From CAVRUD01 sp963724285 (GTDB lineage: Bacteria; Chloroflexota; Chloroflexia; Thermomicrobiales; UBA6265): a stretch of 64,000 nucleotides of DNA. Positions 26,987 to 36,645 of the stretch are shown one piece after another (position 1 is the first letter of the stretch; each line of letters opens with the position of its first letter). The notes beneath the pieces were generated by a model, which was not told where the DNA came from, did not search any database, and was given only the letters and a program-made list of their open reading frames with translations. The stretch covers positions 434,001-498,000 of the forward strand of contig CAVRUD010000029.1 of NCBI GenBank assembly GCA_963724285.1, written 5' to 3'. The position numbers and the translations under genes are program-made.

Positions 26987-27999
26987 TGGCCACGGCCCAT
27001 CGCTCGAAGGCCCTGTCGACGATCGGCGCCGGGCCACTTGGCCCTCCAATTCCCAATCCAGCAGCCCAGGCAACGCCTGAATTTGCCCATCGGGCCGAAG
27101 TCGACTTCGCCGCCCTGCTGGACTTCTACCGGATCGAATGGGAGTACGAACCGGTCTCGTTCCCCCTGCAACGGGCAAATGACGGCCGGATCGTCCAGAT
27201 GTTCACACCCGATTTCTACTTGCCCGAACAGGAACTCTTCGTCGAACTCACGACGATGAAGCAAAGTCTGATCACCAAGAAACACGGCAAGATCCGCCGG
27301 CTGAAGGAACTGCATCCCGAAATCAAGGTGATGCTGCTCACCCGGCGAGACTATCACGAACTGCTCAGCCAATACGGCTACGGCGCGGTCGAGATCACGG
27401 CGCTGCCCGAGTCGGATATCGATCGCATCCTCTACAGCCAGAGCGAAATCGCCGCTCGCGTGGCCGAACTCGGGCATCAGATTTCTGAGGACTACGCCGA
27501 CAGATCCCTGATCCTCGTCGGCATCCTAAAAGGCGTCACCTTCTTCATGGCGGATCTTGCCCGGGCAATCACCAGACCGCTGGCCCTCGACTACCTCGCC
27601 GTGGCGCCGCCGCAGCCTGAACAATCAGAGCGAGTCAGGTTCATCAAAGACCTCAATCTGGAAATCAAGGACCGTGATGTCCTCCTGATCGAGGACATTC
27701 TCACCACCGGCCTCACGATCGACTTCGTGATCTCACGGCTCAACGACCGCCGGCCGGCCAGCCTTGAAATCTGTGCGCTCTTCGACAAGCGCGATCAGCG
27801 GGTGGTGGATGTTCCCGCCCGCTATATCGGATTTCAGATTCCCAGCGCGTTCGTGGTTGGCTACGGGCTCGACTATCGCGAGCTTTACCGGAATCTGCCG
27901 TTCGTCTGTGTGCTTCGTCCAGAGGTGTATGCCCGCGACGCGAATGAGAGCGAGGCCGGCGACGACGGCATCACGACTCCGATCGCTGCAACCAGCTAA
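26986..27999 (+). CDS. Fusion of a PD-(D/E)xK nuclease-like domain and a hypoxanthine phosphoribosyltransferase-like domain
   Basis: A 337-residue protein with two modules. Residues about 28-130 resemble a restriction-type nuclease fold: 'AEVDFAALLDFYRIEWEYEP', then 'FTPDFYLPEQELFVELTTMK', which has the Asp and the E-x-x-x-K-like arrangement. Residues 145-320 resemble HPRT: 'ILVGILKGVTFFMADL', 'VLLIEDILTTGLTIDFV' and 'YIGFQIPSAFVVGYGLDY'. In active HPRTs the PRPP loop reads E-D-I-x-D-T-G. Here the general-base Asp is Thr (E-D-I-L-T-T-G), so catalytic ability is uncertain. The start overlaps the PAP2 stop; the end overlaps the convergent gene by 29 bases. It could be a purine-salvage enzyme with an extra domain or a ligand-sensing protein. 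Confidence 0.78.
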   Translation: MATAHRSKALSTIGAGPLGPPIPNPAAQATPEFAHRAEVDFAALLDFYRIEWEYEPVSFPLQRANDGRIVQMFTPDFYLPEQELFVELTTMKQSLITKKHGKIRRLKELHPEIKVMLLTRRDYHELLSQYGYGAVEITALPESDIDRILYSQSEIAARVAELGHQISEDYADRSLILVGILKGVTFFMADLARAITRPLALDYLAVAPPQPEQSERVRFIKDLNLEIKDRDVLLIEDILTTGLTIDFVISRLNDRRPASLEICALFDKRDQRVVDVPARYIGFQIPSAFVVGYGLDYRELYRNLPFVCVLRPEVYARDANESEAGDDGITTPIAATS

Positions 28000-28735
28000 A
28001 GAATCGCTCAGCGACGCGCTGGTAATACGCAGACATCTCGGGGACGTCGAGCACCTGAAGGAGCCTGAGGTATTCGGCACGTTCGTCCGCTTCCTGGCGA
28101 TAGGTTTGGCGCTGGAAATAGGCGTTGTACAAGCGCACGGCCACGGCGCTGAACCGGCCGATGGTCGCTTGAAGGCGGAGCTTGTCCATGTCCCGGATGC
28201 TCGGCGGCGGCCATTCGGCAATCCGAGGGGGAGGCCAGTCGTCTGGATCGAAACCGGGAAACTCTCCAACCCCGAACGGCACTGGTCCTTCGACGGTCAT
28301 AGTGACCACCCGGACCGGAGCGTATAGTCCGCGACCGCTGTCGCCGACGGCCAGGATTGGCATCGGCACGTCGAGACGGCCCGGATAGCGATCTGATGGC
28401 ACCGGAAATCGCGGGAGACTGCCCGGATGGTGGGCGCCATTCTGAGACGCGAACTCGGCCGCTTTCTCCATGACGGCGTCCAGAAATCCGGTCGTCGGCT
28501 CCGCCCCAGTCGAAGGTACGCTGCCGAAGAATGACGCGATATCAAATCGGTAGCGCCGCTCATCTCCGTCCGACGAGCGCAGTTCAAGGGTATCGACCGC
28601 TCCAGACTCTGTTCGACTCAGCGTTTGCGACTGGATTGACCATTCGCGATCGTCCGGCGGAAACGCCGAGACGAAGGCGTACTCCTCGTCTATGGAGTCG
28701 GCCCGAATCAGCCTGCTGAACTGTTCGTCATTCAT
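27971..28735 (-). CDS. Hypothetical protein (254 aa)
   Basis: A soluble 254-residue protein starting at ATG 28735, which overlaps the stop of the upstream membrane-protein gene (GATGAATGA). A longer frame to 29119 is only a shadow of that gene. It has no signal peptide; the C-terminal 70 residues are helical ('YNAYFQRQTYRQEADERAEY'), and a Pro-rich stretch ('DDWPPPRIAEWPPPS') precedes them. No family was recognised. Coupling to the upstream gene suggests that the two products act together, perhaps at the membrane. Confidence 0.6.
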   Translation of the reverse strand: MNDEQFSRLIRADSIDEEYAFVSAFPPDDREWSIQSQTLSRTESGAVDTLELRSSDGDERRYRFDIASFFGSVPSTGAEPTTGFLDAVMEKAAEFASQNGAHHPGSLPRFPVPSDRYPGRLDVPMPILAVGDSGRGLYAPVRVVTMTVEGPVPFGVGEFPGFDPDDWPPPRIAEWPPPSIRDMDKLRLQATIGRFSAVAVRLYNAYFQRQTYRQEADERAEYLRLLQVLDVPEMSAYYQRVAERFFSWLQRSES

Positions 28736-29381
28736 CGTCCGTGTTGCTCGCTGCATCCGATTCGGATCCGGAACGTCGCCCACCCATCCATTCGGCGTCA
28801 GGGGCTCCCTGAAGTACCCGGTTGGGTGGGCCAAGCTGGACGAGGATCTCCAACTGCTTTTGGAACGTCTCCGCATCGGGGATATCGCGGCGTGTCTGCA
28901 TCGGTCGCTCGAAGCGGAGGATCCCCCCATCGGCGTCATACAGGACGCGGCCCCAGGCTCTTCTCGTATCGAATATCCCCGCGGCTCCGGTCGTGAGGAT
29001 GTCTCGCATGTCGGCGGTGAGGGCATCCGGTGAGGGCAGAGTCTCCTCATTCGGGTCGGCTTCGCCGGACTTTGACCCCGTGGTCGTCCAGCGCCAGCTC
29101 GCTCCGCCCGCTGCGTCAATCAGATCGGTCTGGAAGACGCGTCCCGGACCATCCGATCCGCTGGTCACCCGGCAGAAGGCGAGGTGTCCCCGGTAATTTC
29201 CCGAAACAACCGCCTCATCCAGGTCGATCGATCCATCGACGATGGTGGCCAGCGGCCGTAGCGCCGCATCAAGATCCGCTTTGGCGCGCCGGTTGAACAT
29301 GACCGCCAGATAGGCGGTGGCAAAGAGCGCGATAAAGACCACAAAACACATAGCAATCGCAAACTGCACATAGACGTTCAA
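28728..29381 (-). CDS. Hypothetical membrane-anchored protein (217 aa)
   Basis: The chosen start is a TTG at 29381 with AAGGAG upstream; the frame is open to 29492. One N-terminal membrane helix ('FAIAMCFVVFIALFATAYLA') is followed by an extracytoplasmic or cytoplasmic domain of about 190 residues with no recognised motif. The C-terminal end is acidic and hydrophilic. Its stop overlaps the start of the downstream 254-residue gene, so the pair is likely co-translated. Function is unknown, and the start is uncertain. Confidence 0.55.
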   Translation of the reverse strand: MNVYVQFAIAMCFVVFIALFATAYLAVMFNRRAKADLDAALRPLATIVDGSIDLDEAVVSGNYRGHLAFCRVTSGSDGPGRVFQTDLIDAAGGASWRWTTTGSKSGEADPNEETLPSPDALTADMRDILTTGAAGIFDTRRAWGRVLYDADGGILRFERPMQTRRDIPDAETFQKQLEILVQLGPPNRVLQGAPDAEWMGGRRSGSESDAASNTDDE

Positions 29382-29555
29382 TCCGCCGCGACTCCTTACG
29401 GGCCACTTGCGACCAATCTCTTCAGGCTCCGACTGTATCCTAATCGCCCCGGATGAGGCCAGCGCCGGCCCGCCGCTGCGAGCGTCACGCACCCTGTAGA
29501 ATGGCGCAGCACGCTTGAACCACGAACAAGACCTACTGATGGGAGACCGACGAAC

Positions 29556-30809
29556 ATGGATCCGTCGCGACGACGGCTGCGCTGGGACCTGGGACTAGGT
29601 CGTGAGATAGGTCTTACATTCTGGGGTATGGTCCTGCTGGAGGCCGCGTTCGGATCCTACATGGGTGTGTGGCCGTTATGGATCGAGCGCCTTGGCGCCC
29701 CGATTACGGTAGTCGGGTTCGTCCTGGGGTCGTCGGGCGTCATTCGACTCTTGTTCCTCGTTCCATCGGCCGCCCTTGCCGACCGTTTCAACATCCGTAA
29801 CCTGATCGTCGTCGCACGTTGCGGTGCATTTATCGGGCTGCTCGGTGCGTCAGTCGCGCAGCACTGGACCCAGCTCGCGCTGATGGTCGTCGGTTCCGCC
29901 GTCGGCGAATTGGCCTTCCCACTCATTCAGACCCACGTGGCCGCCAATGCGGCCGGCAACCGGATCCGGGCGTTCTCGCTGGTCTTCACGGTCGGACCGT
30001 CTGTGGCTCTTGCGCTGTCTCCCTTGGTCGCGGGAGCGCTCATCGCGTTGTGGGGGTTGCGGGCGGCGTTTCTCCTGGCGGCCGTGTTTACCGCCTGCTC
30101 GATTCTGTGCTTCGCACGCCTTAAACCAGGCGTGCGGGAGACTTCGGTCGATTCGCCCAAGCCAGCATCCACATACTCTGGCGCGATCGCCGATCCCGCT
30201 GTCCGCCGGATCCTCATCCTGCAAGGGTCGACGGTCTTCATTCTTGCGCTTGGGACCTCATTGATCCCGACGTTCCTCGAAGATGTCCGGGGGATGTCCG
30301 CCTCCCGCATCGCCACCCTCGGCGCACTGGCGGCCGTCGGCTCGACGGCTTTCGGAATCATGGTCGCCCGGGCGAGGCGACTCCAGGCGGCGCCATTCTA
30401 TGGGATCGCGATAGCTGTTACCGCAACCTGCATCGGATTTGCGATATTCCTATCCACCAGTCTCTTGCCGCTGATTGGCCTCGCATTCATCCTGCGCGGC
30501 GGCCTATTTTCGGCTTGGGCGATGTGTTCGGCCGCGATCGGCGTGGCCGCCAGCGTGCGTCACCGTGCCCGCAGCTTCGCGCTGGGAGAGATGGTGGCGG
30601 GAACATCTTTCTCGATCGCACCAATGATGGCCGGGTGGCTCTTCAGTATCGCAAACTACCTACCGCTGATGTTTGCCACCATTGGAGGATTAGCCCTGGT
30701 GCCTGTCCTCATTCTCGCCCAGCGTGCCGCGTTTAGCAGACCGCAGGGCGATCTGGATTCACGTTCGCCAGCATCTGATCACTCGGTCGAGGCGCCACTG
30801 CCGCTCTAA
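29556..30809 (+). CDS. MFS transporter
   Basis: A 417-residue protein with 12 predicted membrane helices. It begins 'LGREIGLTFWGMVLLEAAFG' and has the loop segment 'LVPSAALADRFNIRNLIVVA', a degenerate MFS A-motif (D-R-F). The ATG follows GGGAG. It is convergent with another MFS gene eight bases away, and the two are not close in sequence. The substrate cannot be inferred; efflux of a small molecule is the default assumption. Confidence 0.82.
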   Translation: MDPSRRRLRWDLGLGREIGLTFWGMVLLEAAFGSYMGVWPLWIERLGAPITVVGFVLGSSGVIRLLFLVPSAALADRFNIRNLIVVARCGAFIGLLGASVAQHWTQLALMVVGSAVGELAFPLIQTHVAANAAGNRIRAFSLVFTVGPSVALALSPLVAGALIALWGLRAAFLLAAVFTACSILCFARLKPGVRETSVDSPKPASTYSGAIADPAVRRILILQGSTVFILALGTSLIPTFLEDVRGMSASRIATLGALAAVGSTAFGIMVARARRLQAAPFYGIAIAVTATCIGFAIFLSTSLLPLIGLAFILRGGLFSAWAMCSAAIGVAASVRHRARSFALGEMVAGTSFSIAPMMAGWLFSIANYLPLMFATIGGLALVPVLILAQRAAFSRPQGDLDSRSPASDHSVEAPLPL

Positions 30810-30817
30810 CTCGTCGA

Positions 30818-32125
30818 TCAGTCTCCGGCGACGAGCTGCGGCTGCTGCGTGTCTGCACCGTGCGATGTATGGTCGAACAGTGTGTCGGCGTTTGCGCTGA
30901 AACATCGTGGGAGATAAATCATCGCCGCCGCCACAAGACCGAATAGGCCGTTGATCACAAGTGCCGGCCGGTAGTCGCCTGTTGCGTCGAAGATGACGCC
31001 GTCCAGCACCGCGCCGATTCCAAACCCCAGGTTCATCGTTGTGAACATCGTCCCGAAGATTAAACCGAGGTGGACCCGACCGTAGATGTCCGCCGCGATT
31101 GCGGCCGTCAGCGGCGTGGTCGCCGACCAGGAGATGCCCAGGACGATCGCATAGAGATACACCAGCGGTCCGGTCGGCAAGGCAAACAGAAGAAAGAAAG
31201 CCAGCCCGCGCAGTGCATACGTGAGCGCCAGAATGGGCGGGCGACGGTTGCGGTCGGCCGCGACGCCAAGCGCGATCGTGCCGATGACGCTGAAGATTGC
31301 TGTGACCGCGACCGACGACGACGCCATCGAGGAATGCATACCCATGTCGTCGGCATACGCCAAAAAGTGGGTATTTGCGAAGGCCATCGTGAAGCCGCAC
31401 ACCAGGAAGCCAAACGCCAGAATCCAGAATCTTCGGTCCCTGAGCGCCGTCATCAAATCGACGCCGGCCGACGGGCTTACCTGATATACGGCACTTGCTG
31501 CCATTTCCTCGTCGCTGGCACCGTCAGGGTTCAAGCCCATGTCCGATGGCTCCTCGCGGAGCAGAAACCAGGCTATTGGCACGATGCCGGCGATGAGAAA
31601 GATCGCGAGAACCTGGTACGTTGTCTGCCAATCCGTCGCGGAAAGGATCAGGGCCGCGACGGGCACGACCGCAAGTTGTCCGAGTGGTGCGCCGGCGGTG
31701 GCGATTGCCAGGGCCGCAGCGCGACGAGTGGCGAACCATTCCTGGACCATTGAGGTCGCAATAACCGGGCTGGATGTCGTCAAGACGATTCCCCCGAGTA
31801 CCCCATAGAACAAGTAGATCTCCGTCAGGGACCGGGCAAACGACAGGGCGAACAGCATTACGCCGATCAACACCGTGCCAAGGAGGAGCACCCGCTTTGG
31901 ACCGGCGCGGTCCGTGAGCCAGCCCGAGAACGGTTGCAGCGCCGACATGATGACGGTATTGACCAGGACCGCTCCGGTCAGGCTGCCCCGATCCCAATTG
32001 AACTCGTCGGTGAGCGGCTTGAGGACAACGCCAAAGAGCAGACGGGCACCGTTGGTGCCCATAAGGACGGCGGCGATTGTTCCGACAACGACCCAGCCAT
32101 AAAAGAACGGCAACCGTCGGCTCAT
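30818..32125 (-). CDS. MFS transporter, OFA/monocarboxylate-like
   Basis: A 435-residue 12-helix transporter. The N-terminus 'LPFFYGWVVVGTIAAVLMGT' and the segment 'GWLTDRAGPKRVLLLGTVLI' (A-motif) are typical of oxalate:formate antiporter and monocarboxylate-porter-like MFS proteins. The central loop is about 50 residues and acidic. No metabolic genes sit beside it, so the substrate is unknown. It is divergent from gcvPB, from which 243 bases separate it. Confidence 0.85.
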   Translation of the reverse strand: MSRRLPFFYGWVVVGTIAAVLMGTNGARLLFGVVLKPLTDEFNWDRGSLTGAVLVNTVIMSALQPFSGWLTDRAGPKRVLLLGTVLIGVMLFALSFARSLTEIYLFYGVLGGIVLTTSSPVIATSMVQEWFATRRAAALAIATAGAPLGQLAVVPVAALILSATDWQTTYQVLAIFLIAGIVPIAWFLLREEPSDMGLNPDGASDEEMAASAVYQVSPSAGVDLMTALRDRRFWILAFGFLVCGFTMAFANTHFLAYADDMGMHSSMASSSVAVTAIFSVIGTIALGVAADRNRRPPILALTYALRGLAFFLLFALPTGPLVYLYAIVLGISWSATTPLTAAIAADIYGRVHLGLIFGTMFTTMNLGFGIGAVLDGVIFDATGDYRPALVINGLFGLVAAAMIYLPRCFSANADTLFDHTSHGADTQQPQLVAGD

Positions 32126-32368
32126 TGCAACCCTCGGGTTAGCCCGTCCCGAACACTGGGCAGAAAGCAGGCTTTATGACAAGTGCCTGCAGCAAGTGAC
32201 ATCATACCTGACCCAAACAACGCATCGGCGGGAAATCAAAGGCTGGGTGCCAATGGCGCTCGATCGCAGCCACTTTGGCAGCATGCTACCATCGCCCGTG
32301 CTGGGCGGATAACCCGGCAGCTTGTCCGATTCACCAGAAATTTAAGCGTGTTGGAGGTCTGGTCAGGC

Positions 32369-33862
32369 ATGGCGGTCGAACCGTTGATCTACGAACTCAG
32401 TCGGCGCGGGCGGCGCGCCGTCCATCTGCCGGCGCCAGACGTTCCCAAGTCTGACCTTCCGTCGGACCTCCTGCGCGACGACCTCGACTGGCCCGAGGTC
32501 AGCGAGATCGACGTGATCCGCCACTACACCCGCGTGAGCCAAAAGAACCACGCCATCGATATCAACATATACCCTCTCGGGTCGTGCACGATGAAGTACA
32601 ACCCGAAGATCAACGAAGCCGTGGCCCGGTACCCGGGATTTGCCGGGATCCATCCACTTCAGCATCCTGCCTCCGTCCAGGGTGCATTGGAGCTGATGCA
32701 CGATCTCCAGGAGATGCTGGCCGAGATCTCCGGGTTCCCGAACGTCACCCTGCAGCCCGCGGCGGGCGCCCACGGGGAGTTCACCGGTGTCCTCGTCATG
32801 CGGGCCTACCATGCGGAGCAGGGCGACACCGCCCGGACCAAGATTCTAGTCCCCGACTCCGCGCACGGCACGAATCCAGCCACCGCGATCATGGCCGGAT
32901 TTCAGGTTGTCACCATCCCGTCCGATGCCCGCGGCAACGTCGACCTAGAGCGTGTCCGCGCGGCGGTTGGGCCCGATGTTGCCGGCATGATGATCACCAA
33001 CCCGAATACGCTCGGGCTGTGGGACGAGAACATCGCCGACGTCGTCGACTTGGTCCACGGCTGCGGCGGCCTCGTCTACAACGACGGCGCCAACTTCAAC
33101 GCGATTCTGGGATTGGCCCGGCCGGGCGATCTCGGCATCGACATCATGCACTTCAATCTGCACAAGACCTTCTCGACGCCGCATGGCGGCGGCGGACCGG
33201 GTTCTGGTCCGGTCGGAGTGCGCAACGGTCTCGAAGACTATCTCCCTGGTCCGATCGTTTCGGCGTTCGAAAGAGATGGAGAGACGACGTTCGACTTGTC
33301 CGTTCCGAGCAAGAGCATTGGCAGGCTCCATTCCTTCCACGGAAACTTCGGCATGCATGTCCGCGCCTATACCTATATTCGGATGCATGGCGCCGAAGGA
33401 TTACGTCAAGTCAGCGAGGACGCAGTCCTGAACGCGAATTACCTGCTCGCCCGGCTGCGGGATGAGTTCGATCTGGCCTACGACCGGACCTGCATGCACG
33501 AGTTCGTCTTGTCCGGAAATCGCCAGAAGCGCAACGGGGTGAAGACGGTCGACATCGCCAAGCGCCTTCTCGATTTTGGGGTGCACCCGCCAACAACATA
33601 CTTCCCGCTGATTGTTCCCGAAGCGCTCATGATCGAGCCAACCGAGACGGAGTCGAAGGAGTCGCTGGACTTCTTCATCGACGCCATGCTTCAGATCGCC
33701 GACGAGTCCAAGGACAAGCCGGAATACGTCACGTCCGCGCCACACACCACCGAGTACAAGCGGCTCGACGATGTCGGGGCGAACCGCAACCTCAACTTGC
33801 GCTGGACCACACCAACCCCGGCTAGCGCCGAAGCGCGTGAGGCAGTCGTCGCCGCGGATTAA
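32369..33862 (+). CDS. gcvPB: Glycine dehydrogenase (decarboxylating) subunit 2, P-protein beta
   Basis: PLP-dependent half of the two-subunit P-protein of the glycine cleavage system, which decarboxylates glycine and passes the aminomethyl group to the H-protein lipoyl arm. The 497-residue protein starts at ATG 32369 (GGAGG upstream); the in-frame extension to 32183 has no family similarity. The PLP lysine lies in 'HFNLHKTFSTPHGGGGPGSG'. 'PLGSCTMKYNPKINEAVARY' and 'DSAHGTNPATAIMAGF' are also diagnostic. gcvPA, gcvT and gcvH are not adjacent. I saw no glycine riboswitch in the 243-base leader. Confidence 0.94.
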   Translation: MAVEPLIYELSRRGRRAVHLPAPDVPKSDLPSDLLRDDLDWPEVSEIDVIRHYTRVSQKNHAIDINIYPLGSCTMKYNPKINEAVARYPGFAGIHPLQHPASVQGALELMHDLQEMLAEISGFPNVTLQPAAGAHGEFTGVLVMRAYHAEQGDTARTKILVPDSAHGTNPATAIMAGFQVVTIPSDARGNVDLERVRAAVGPDVAGMMITNPNTLGLWDENIADVVDLVHGCGGLVYNDGANFNAILGLARPGDLGIDIMHFNLHKTFSTPHGGGGPGSGPVGVRNGLEDYLPGPIVSAFERDGETTFDLSVPSKSIGRLHSFHGNFGMHVRAYTYIRMHGAEGLRQVSEDAVLNANYLLARLRDEFDLAYDRTCMHEFVLSGNRQKRNGVKTVDIAKRLLDFGVHPPTTYFPLIVPEALMIEPTETESKESLDFFIDAMLQIADESKDKPEYVTSAPHTTEYKRLDDVGANRNLNLRWTTPTPASAEAREAVVAAD

Positions 33863-33886
33863 TCCGTAGTCCATTGAAAATGCGGA

Positions 33887-33920
33887 GCGGGCCGCGGTCG
33901 AACTATCGACCGCGGCCCGC
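33887..33920. terminator. Bidirectional terminator between gcvPB and leuS
   Basis: A perfect 15-bp inverted repeat (GCGGGCCGCGGTCGA, loop ACTA, mirror arm) lies between the convergent gene ends. A T-run follows on the minus side (CATTTTC), and a later one on the plus side (GTTTTT at 33936-33941). It can stop transcripts from both directions. Confidence 0.75.
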
Positions 33921-33941
33921 GCTCGTTGTCGTCGTGTTTTT

Positions 33942-36461
33942 CTACGTCCGACGGCCCGGAACGATATTGAGCAGTTTGCCCGGAACGTAGATGAACTTGG
34001 CTGGCTTGGCGTCGCCGACGTGCTCGCAAACCCGCTCGCTCGACATGGCAAGTTTCGTGGCTTCCTCTTCACCCAAATCGGCTGGAACAAGCATCCGGTC
34101 ACGGACCTTCCCCGCAACCTGAATGACAATCTCAACCAGGTCTTCCTTGATCAACTCGGGATCGAACTCGGGCCATTGCTGCCGATGGACGGAGTACGGT
34201 TTCCCGAGTCGCTCCCACATCTCTTCGGCCAGGTGCGGCGTCAATGGAGCCATGAGGAGCGTCAGTGTCTCCAGGGCCTGCAGCCATTCCGGTGTCCCGG
34301 AGACGGGATCGTCCTTCTGCTTCGTCAACGCGTTGACGAATTCGTTGACGGCGGCAATGGCCGTGTTGAACTGGAAGCCGTCCAGGTCCTCGGTGACGCG
34401 CTGGATTGCCTTGTGGGTCTCCCGCATCACGCCGGTGGCGGCAGGGCCGCTGCCCGGAGACGTGGCTGCCTCAGGTGCGTCGACGATGAGCTGGAACGCC
34501 CGCCGCATCAAACGCTCCATCCCAGCAATGCCGCGCTCATTCCAGGGGCCGCCCTGATCCCAGGGCCCCAGGTACATCAGGTGGAGGCGCAGCGCGTCGG
34601 CACCGTGAGTCGCGATGATCCGGTCAGGATCCACCTGCGTTCCCCGGCTCTTGCTCATCTTGACCCCCTCCTCGGAGAGGATCATTCCCTGGTTGCGCAA
34701 GCGCAGAAACGGCTCGCTATGGTCGATCAGACCTAAATCCCGGAGCACCTTGGTGAAGAAGCGGGCGTAGAGCAGGTGCAGAATCGCGTGCTCGATACCG
34801 CCGCAGTAGAGGTCGACCGGACACCACTTCGCCACCGCGCTCGGCTCGAATGGCCGCTCGGAGTCGTTCGGGCTGATATACCGGAACCAGTACCACGAAG
34901 AGTCGACGAACGTATCCATCGTGTCGGTCTCGCGCCGGGCCGCGCCGCCGCAAGATGGACAGGCAACGTTCAGGAACTGTTCGTGGCTTTGCAATGGGCT
35001 CTGGCCGGTCGGCTGGAACTCCGCGTCGAGCGGCAGAACGACCGGTAGTTGATCATCTGGAACCGGCACGACGCCGCAGGCGTCACAGTAGACGATTGGG
35101 ATCGGCGTGCCCCAGTACCGCTGGCGAGAGATCAGCCAGTCGCGCAGCCGATAGTTAATCTCCTTGCGTCCCCGGCCCTGTTCGGCCAGCCACTCGATAA
35201 TCGCCGGTACTCCCTCAGGCACGCGGGTGCCGTCGAATGGGCCGGAGTTCACCAGAACGCCATCGTCCGAGTACGCCTCGGTCATCGTCACTGGGTTGAG
35301 CGTGACGCCCTCCGGCTGGACTACCACACGGATCGGCAGGTCAAAGGCCCGCGCGAACTCAAAGTCGCGCTGATCGCCTGCCGGGACCGCCATGATCGCC
35401 CCGGTGCCGTAGCCCATCAAAACGTAGTCGGCGATCCAAACAGGGATGCGCTCGTCGGTGACGGGGTTCATGGCGAAACCGCCCGTGAAGACTCCGGTCT
35501 TGGGTCGGGCGGCGTCGGTGGACATCCGCTCGATCTCGGTCTCGCGCCTCGCCTTATCAACATACGCCTCGACATCGGCTCGGTGCTCGTCGGTCGTGAT
35601 TTTCGCAACCAACGGATGCTCAGGCGCCATCACCATAAACGTCGCACCCCAGACCGTGTCCGGCCGGGTCGTAAAGACCTCCAGTTTGTCCCCGGTCTCC
35701 AGCTCAAACGTCAGCCTGGCCCCCTCAGACCGGCCAATCCAATTGCGCTGCATAGTCTTGACCCGCTCGGGCCAATCCAGATTGGCGGTGTCATTGAGCA
35801 GCTCCTCCGCGTACTCCGTAATCTTGAAGTACCACTGCTCCAGGTCGCGCTTGTAGACCTCGCTGCCACACCGCTCGCACCGGTTGCCTTCGACGACCTG
35901 CTCGTTGGCCAGGACCGTCTGGTCCTTCGGGCACCACCAGACCGCGCCGGCGGCGCGATAGGCCAGGCCGCGCTCCAACATGCGCAGGAAGATCCACTGG
36001 TTCCAGTGGTAATAGTCGGGCATGCAGGTCGCGATCTCCCGCGACCAGTCGATCATCGCGCCCATCTCGCTGAACTGACGACGCATCCGCGGAATGTTGT
36101 CGTAGGTCCAGGTGGCCGGGTGAATGTTGTTCTTAATAGCGGCGTTCTCCGCCGGAAGTCCGAATGCGTCATAACCCATCGGGAAGAGCACGTTGTACCC
36201 GCGCATGCGCTGCAAGCGGGCGAACACGTCGGGAATGGCAAACGCATACCAATGCCCGATATGCAATGTTCCCGACGGATAGGGGTACATCGTCAGGGAG
36301 TACCAGTTGGGCCGGTCGGAGTCGTCCTGCACCCGGTAGAGCTCGTCTGCCTCCCACCGTGCCCGCCACTTCGGCTCCGACTCACGTGCGATGTACCGGT
36401 TGCGGTCACCGTCGCGCTCGATGGCATTCGTTGACTCGATGGGTGTCGTGATCTCTGTCAT
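33942..36461 (-). CDS. leuS: Leucine--tRNA ligase
   Basis: Class Ia synthetase that charges tRNA-Leu; 839 residues from the ATG at 36461 (GGAGAG five bases upstream; the frame extends to 36530 inside the leader). The ATP-binding signature is 'YPSGTLHIGHWYAFAIPDVF' and the second is 'GVKMSKSRGTQVDPD'. The editing (CP1) domain lies between them ('YGTGAIMAVPAGDQRDFEFA'), and the zinc-type cysteines 'CDACG' and 'CPSCGG' are present. The anticodon-binding C-terminal domain is complete. Expression is controlled by the T-box leader described separately. Convergent with gcvPB. Confidence 0.96.
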   Translation of the reverse strand: MTEITTPIESTNAIERDGDRNRYIARESEPKWRARWEADELYRVQDDSDRPNWYSLTMYPYPSGTLHIGHWYAFAIPDVFARLQRMRGYNVLFPMGYDAFGLPAENAAIKNNIHPATWTYDNIPRMRRQFSEMGAMIDWSREIATCMPDYYHWNQWIFLRMLERGLAYRAAGAVWWCPKDQTVLANEQVVEGNRCERCGSEVYKRDLEQWYFKITEYAEELLNDTANLDWPERVKTMQRNWIGRSEGARLTFELETGDKLEVFTTRPDTVWGATFMVMAPEHPLVAKITTDEHRADVEAYVDKARRETEIERMSTDAARPKTGVFTGGFAMNPVTDERIPVWIADYVLMGYGTGAIMAVPAGDQRDFEFARAFDLPIRVVVQPEGVTLNPVTMTEAYSDDGVLVNSGPFDGTRVPEGVPAIIEWLAEQGRGRKEINYRLRDWLISRQRYWGTPIPIVYCDACGVVPVPDDQLPVVLPLDAEFQPTGQSPLQSHEQFLNVACPSCGGAARRETDTMDTFVDSSWYWFRYISPNDSERPFEPSAVAKWCPVDLYCGGIEHAILHLLYARFFTKVLRDLGLIDHSEPFLRLRNQGMILSEEGVKMSKSRGTQVDPDRIIATHGADALRLHLMYLGPWDQGGPWNERGIAGMERLMRRAFQLIVDAPEAATSPGSGPAATGVMRETHKAIQRVTEDLDGFQFNTAIAAVNEFVNALTKQKDDPVSGTPEWLQALETLTLLMAPLTPHLAEEMWERLGKPYSVHRQQWPEFDPELIKEDLVEIVIQVAGKVRDRMLVPADLGEEEATKLAMSSERVCEHVGDAKPAKFIYVPGKLLNIVPGRRT

Positions 36462-36528
36462 TGGAGCTCTCCGGTACATGGAGTTCAATCGGCTGACGGC
36501 GAACCAACGTTGATACTGAATAGAAAAC

Positions 36529-36566
36529 AAAAACGGACCTTCATCCCTGTCAGGGACGAAAGTCCG
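36529..36566 (-). terminator. T-box-controlled intrinsic terminator upstream of leuS
   Basis: A 15-bp stem (CGGACTTTCGTCCCT, 3-base loop GAC, AGGGATGAAGGTCCG) is followed by TTTTT. It lies directly downstream of the conserved T-box antiterminator sequence and about 68 bases before the leuS start. It is therefore the terminator that uncharged tRNA-Leu should prevent from forming. Confidence 0.88.
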
Positions 36567-36645
36567 CCTTTACCGGCGAGTCACTTCCGCGGTACCACCC
36601 CGCTTGATCGATGGCACCTGAATCGTCGCGAATCACGAACGGGTC

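Noticed and set aside
32126..32368. Possible glycine riboswitch ahead of gcvPB
   Set aside because: The 243-base leader lacks the recognisable conserved glycine-aptamer segments; I see no tandem aptamer layout.
35049..36434. 461-codon open frame on the plus strand opposite leuS
   Set aside because: It is the antisense shadow of a well-supported leuS with GC-rich codon bias, and its translation shows no family motif.
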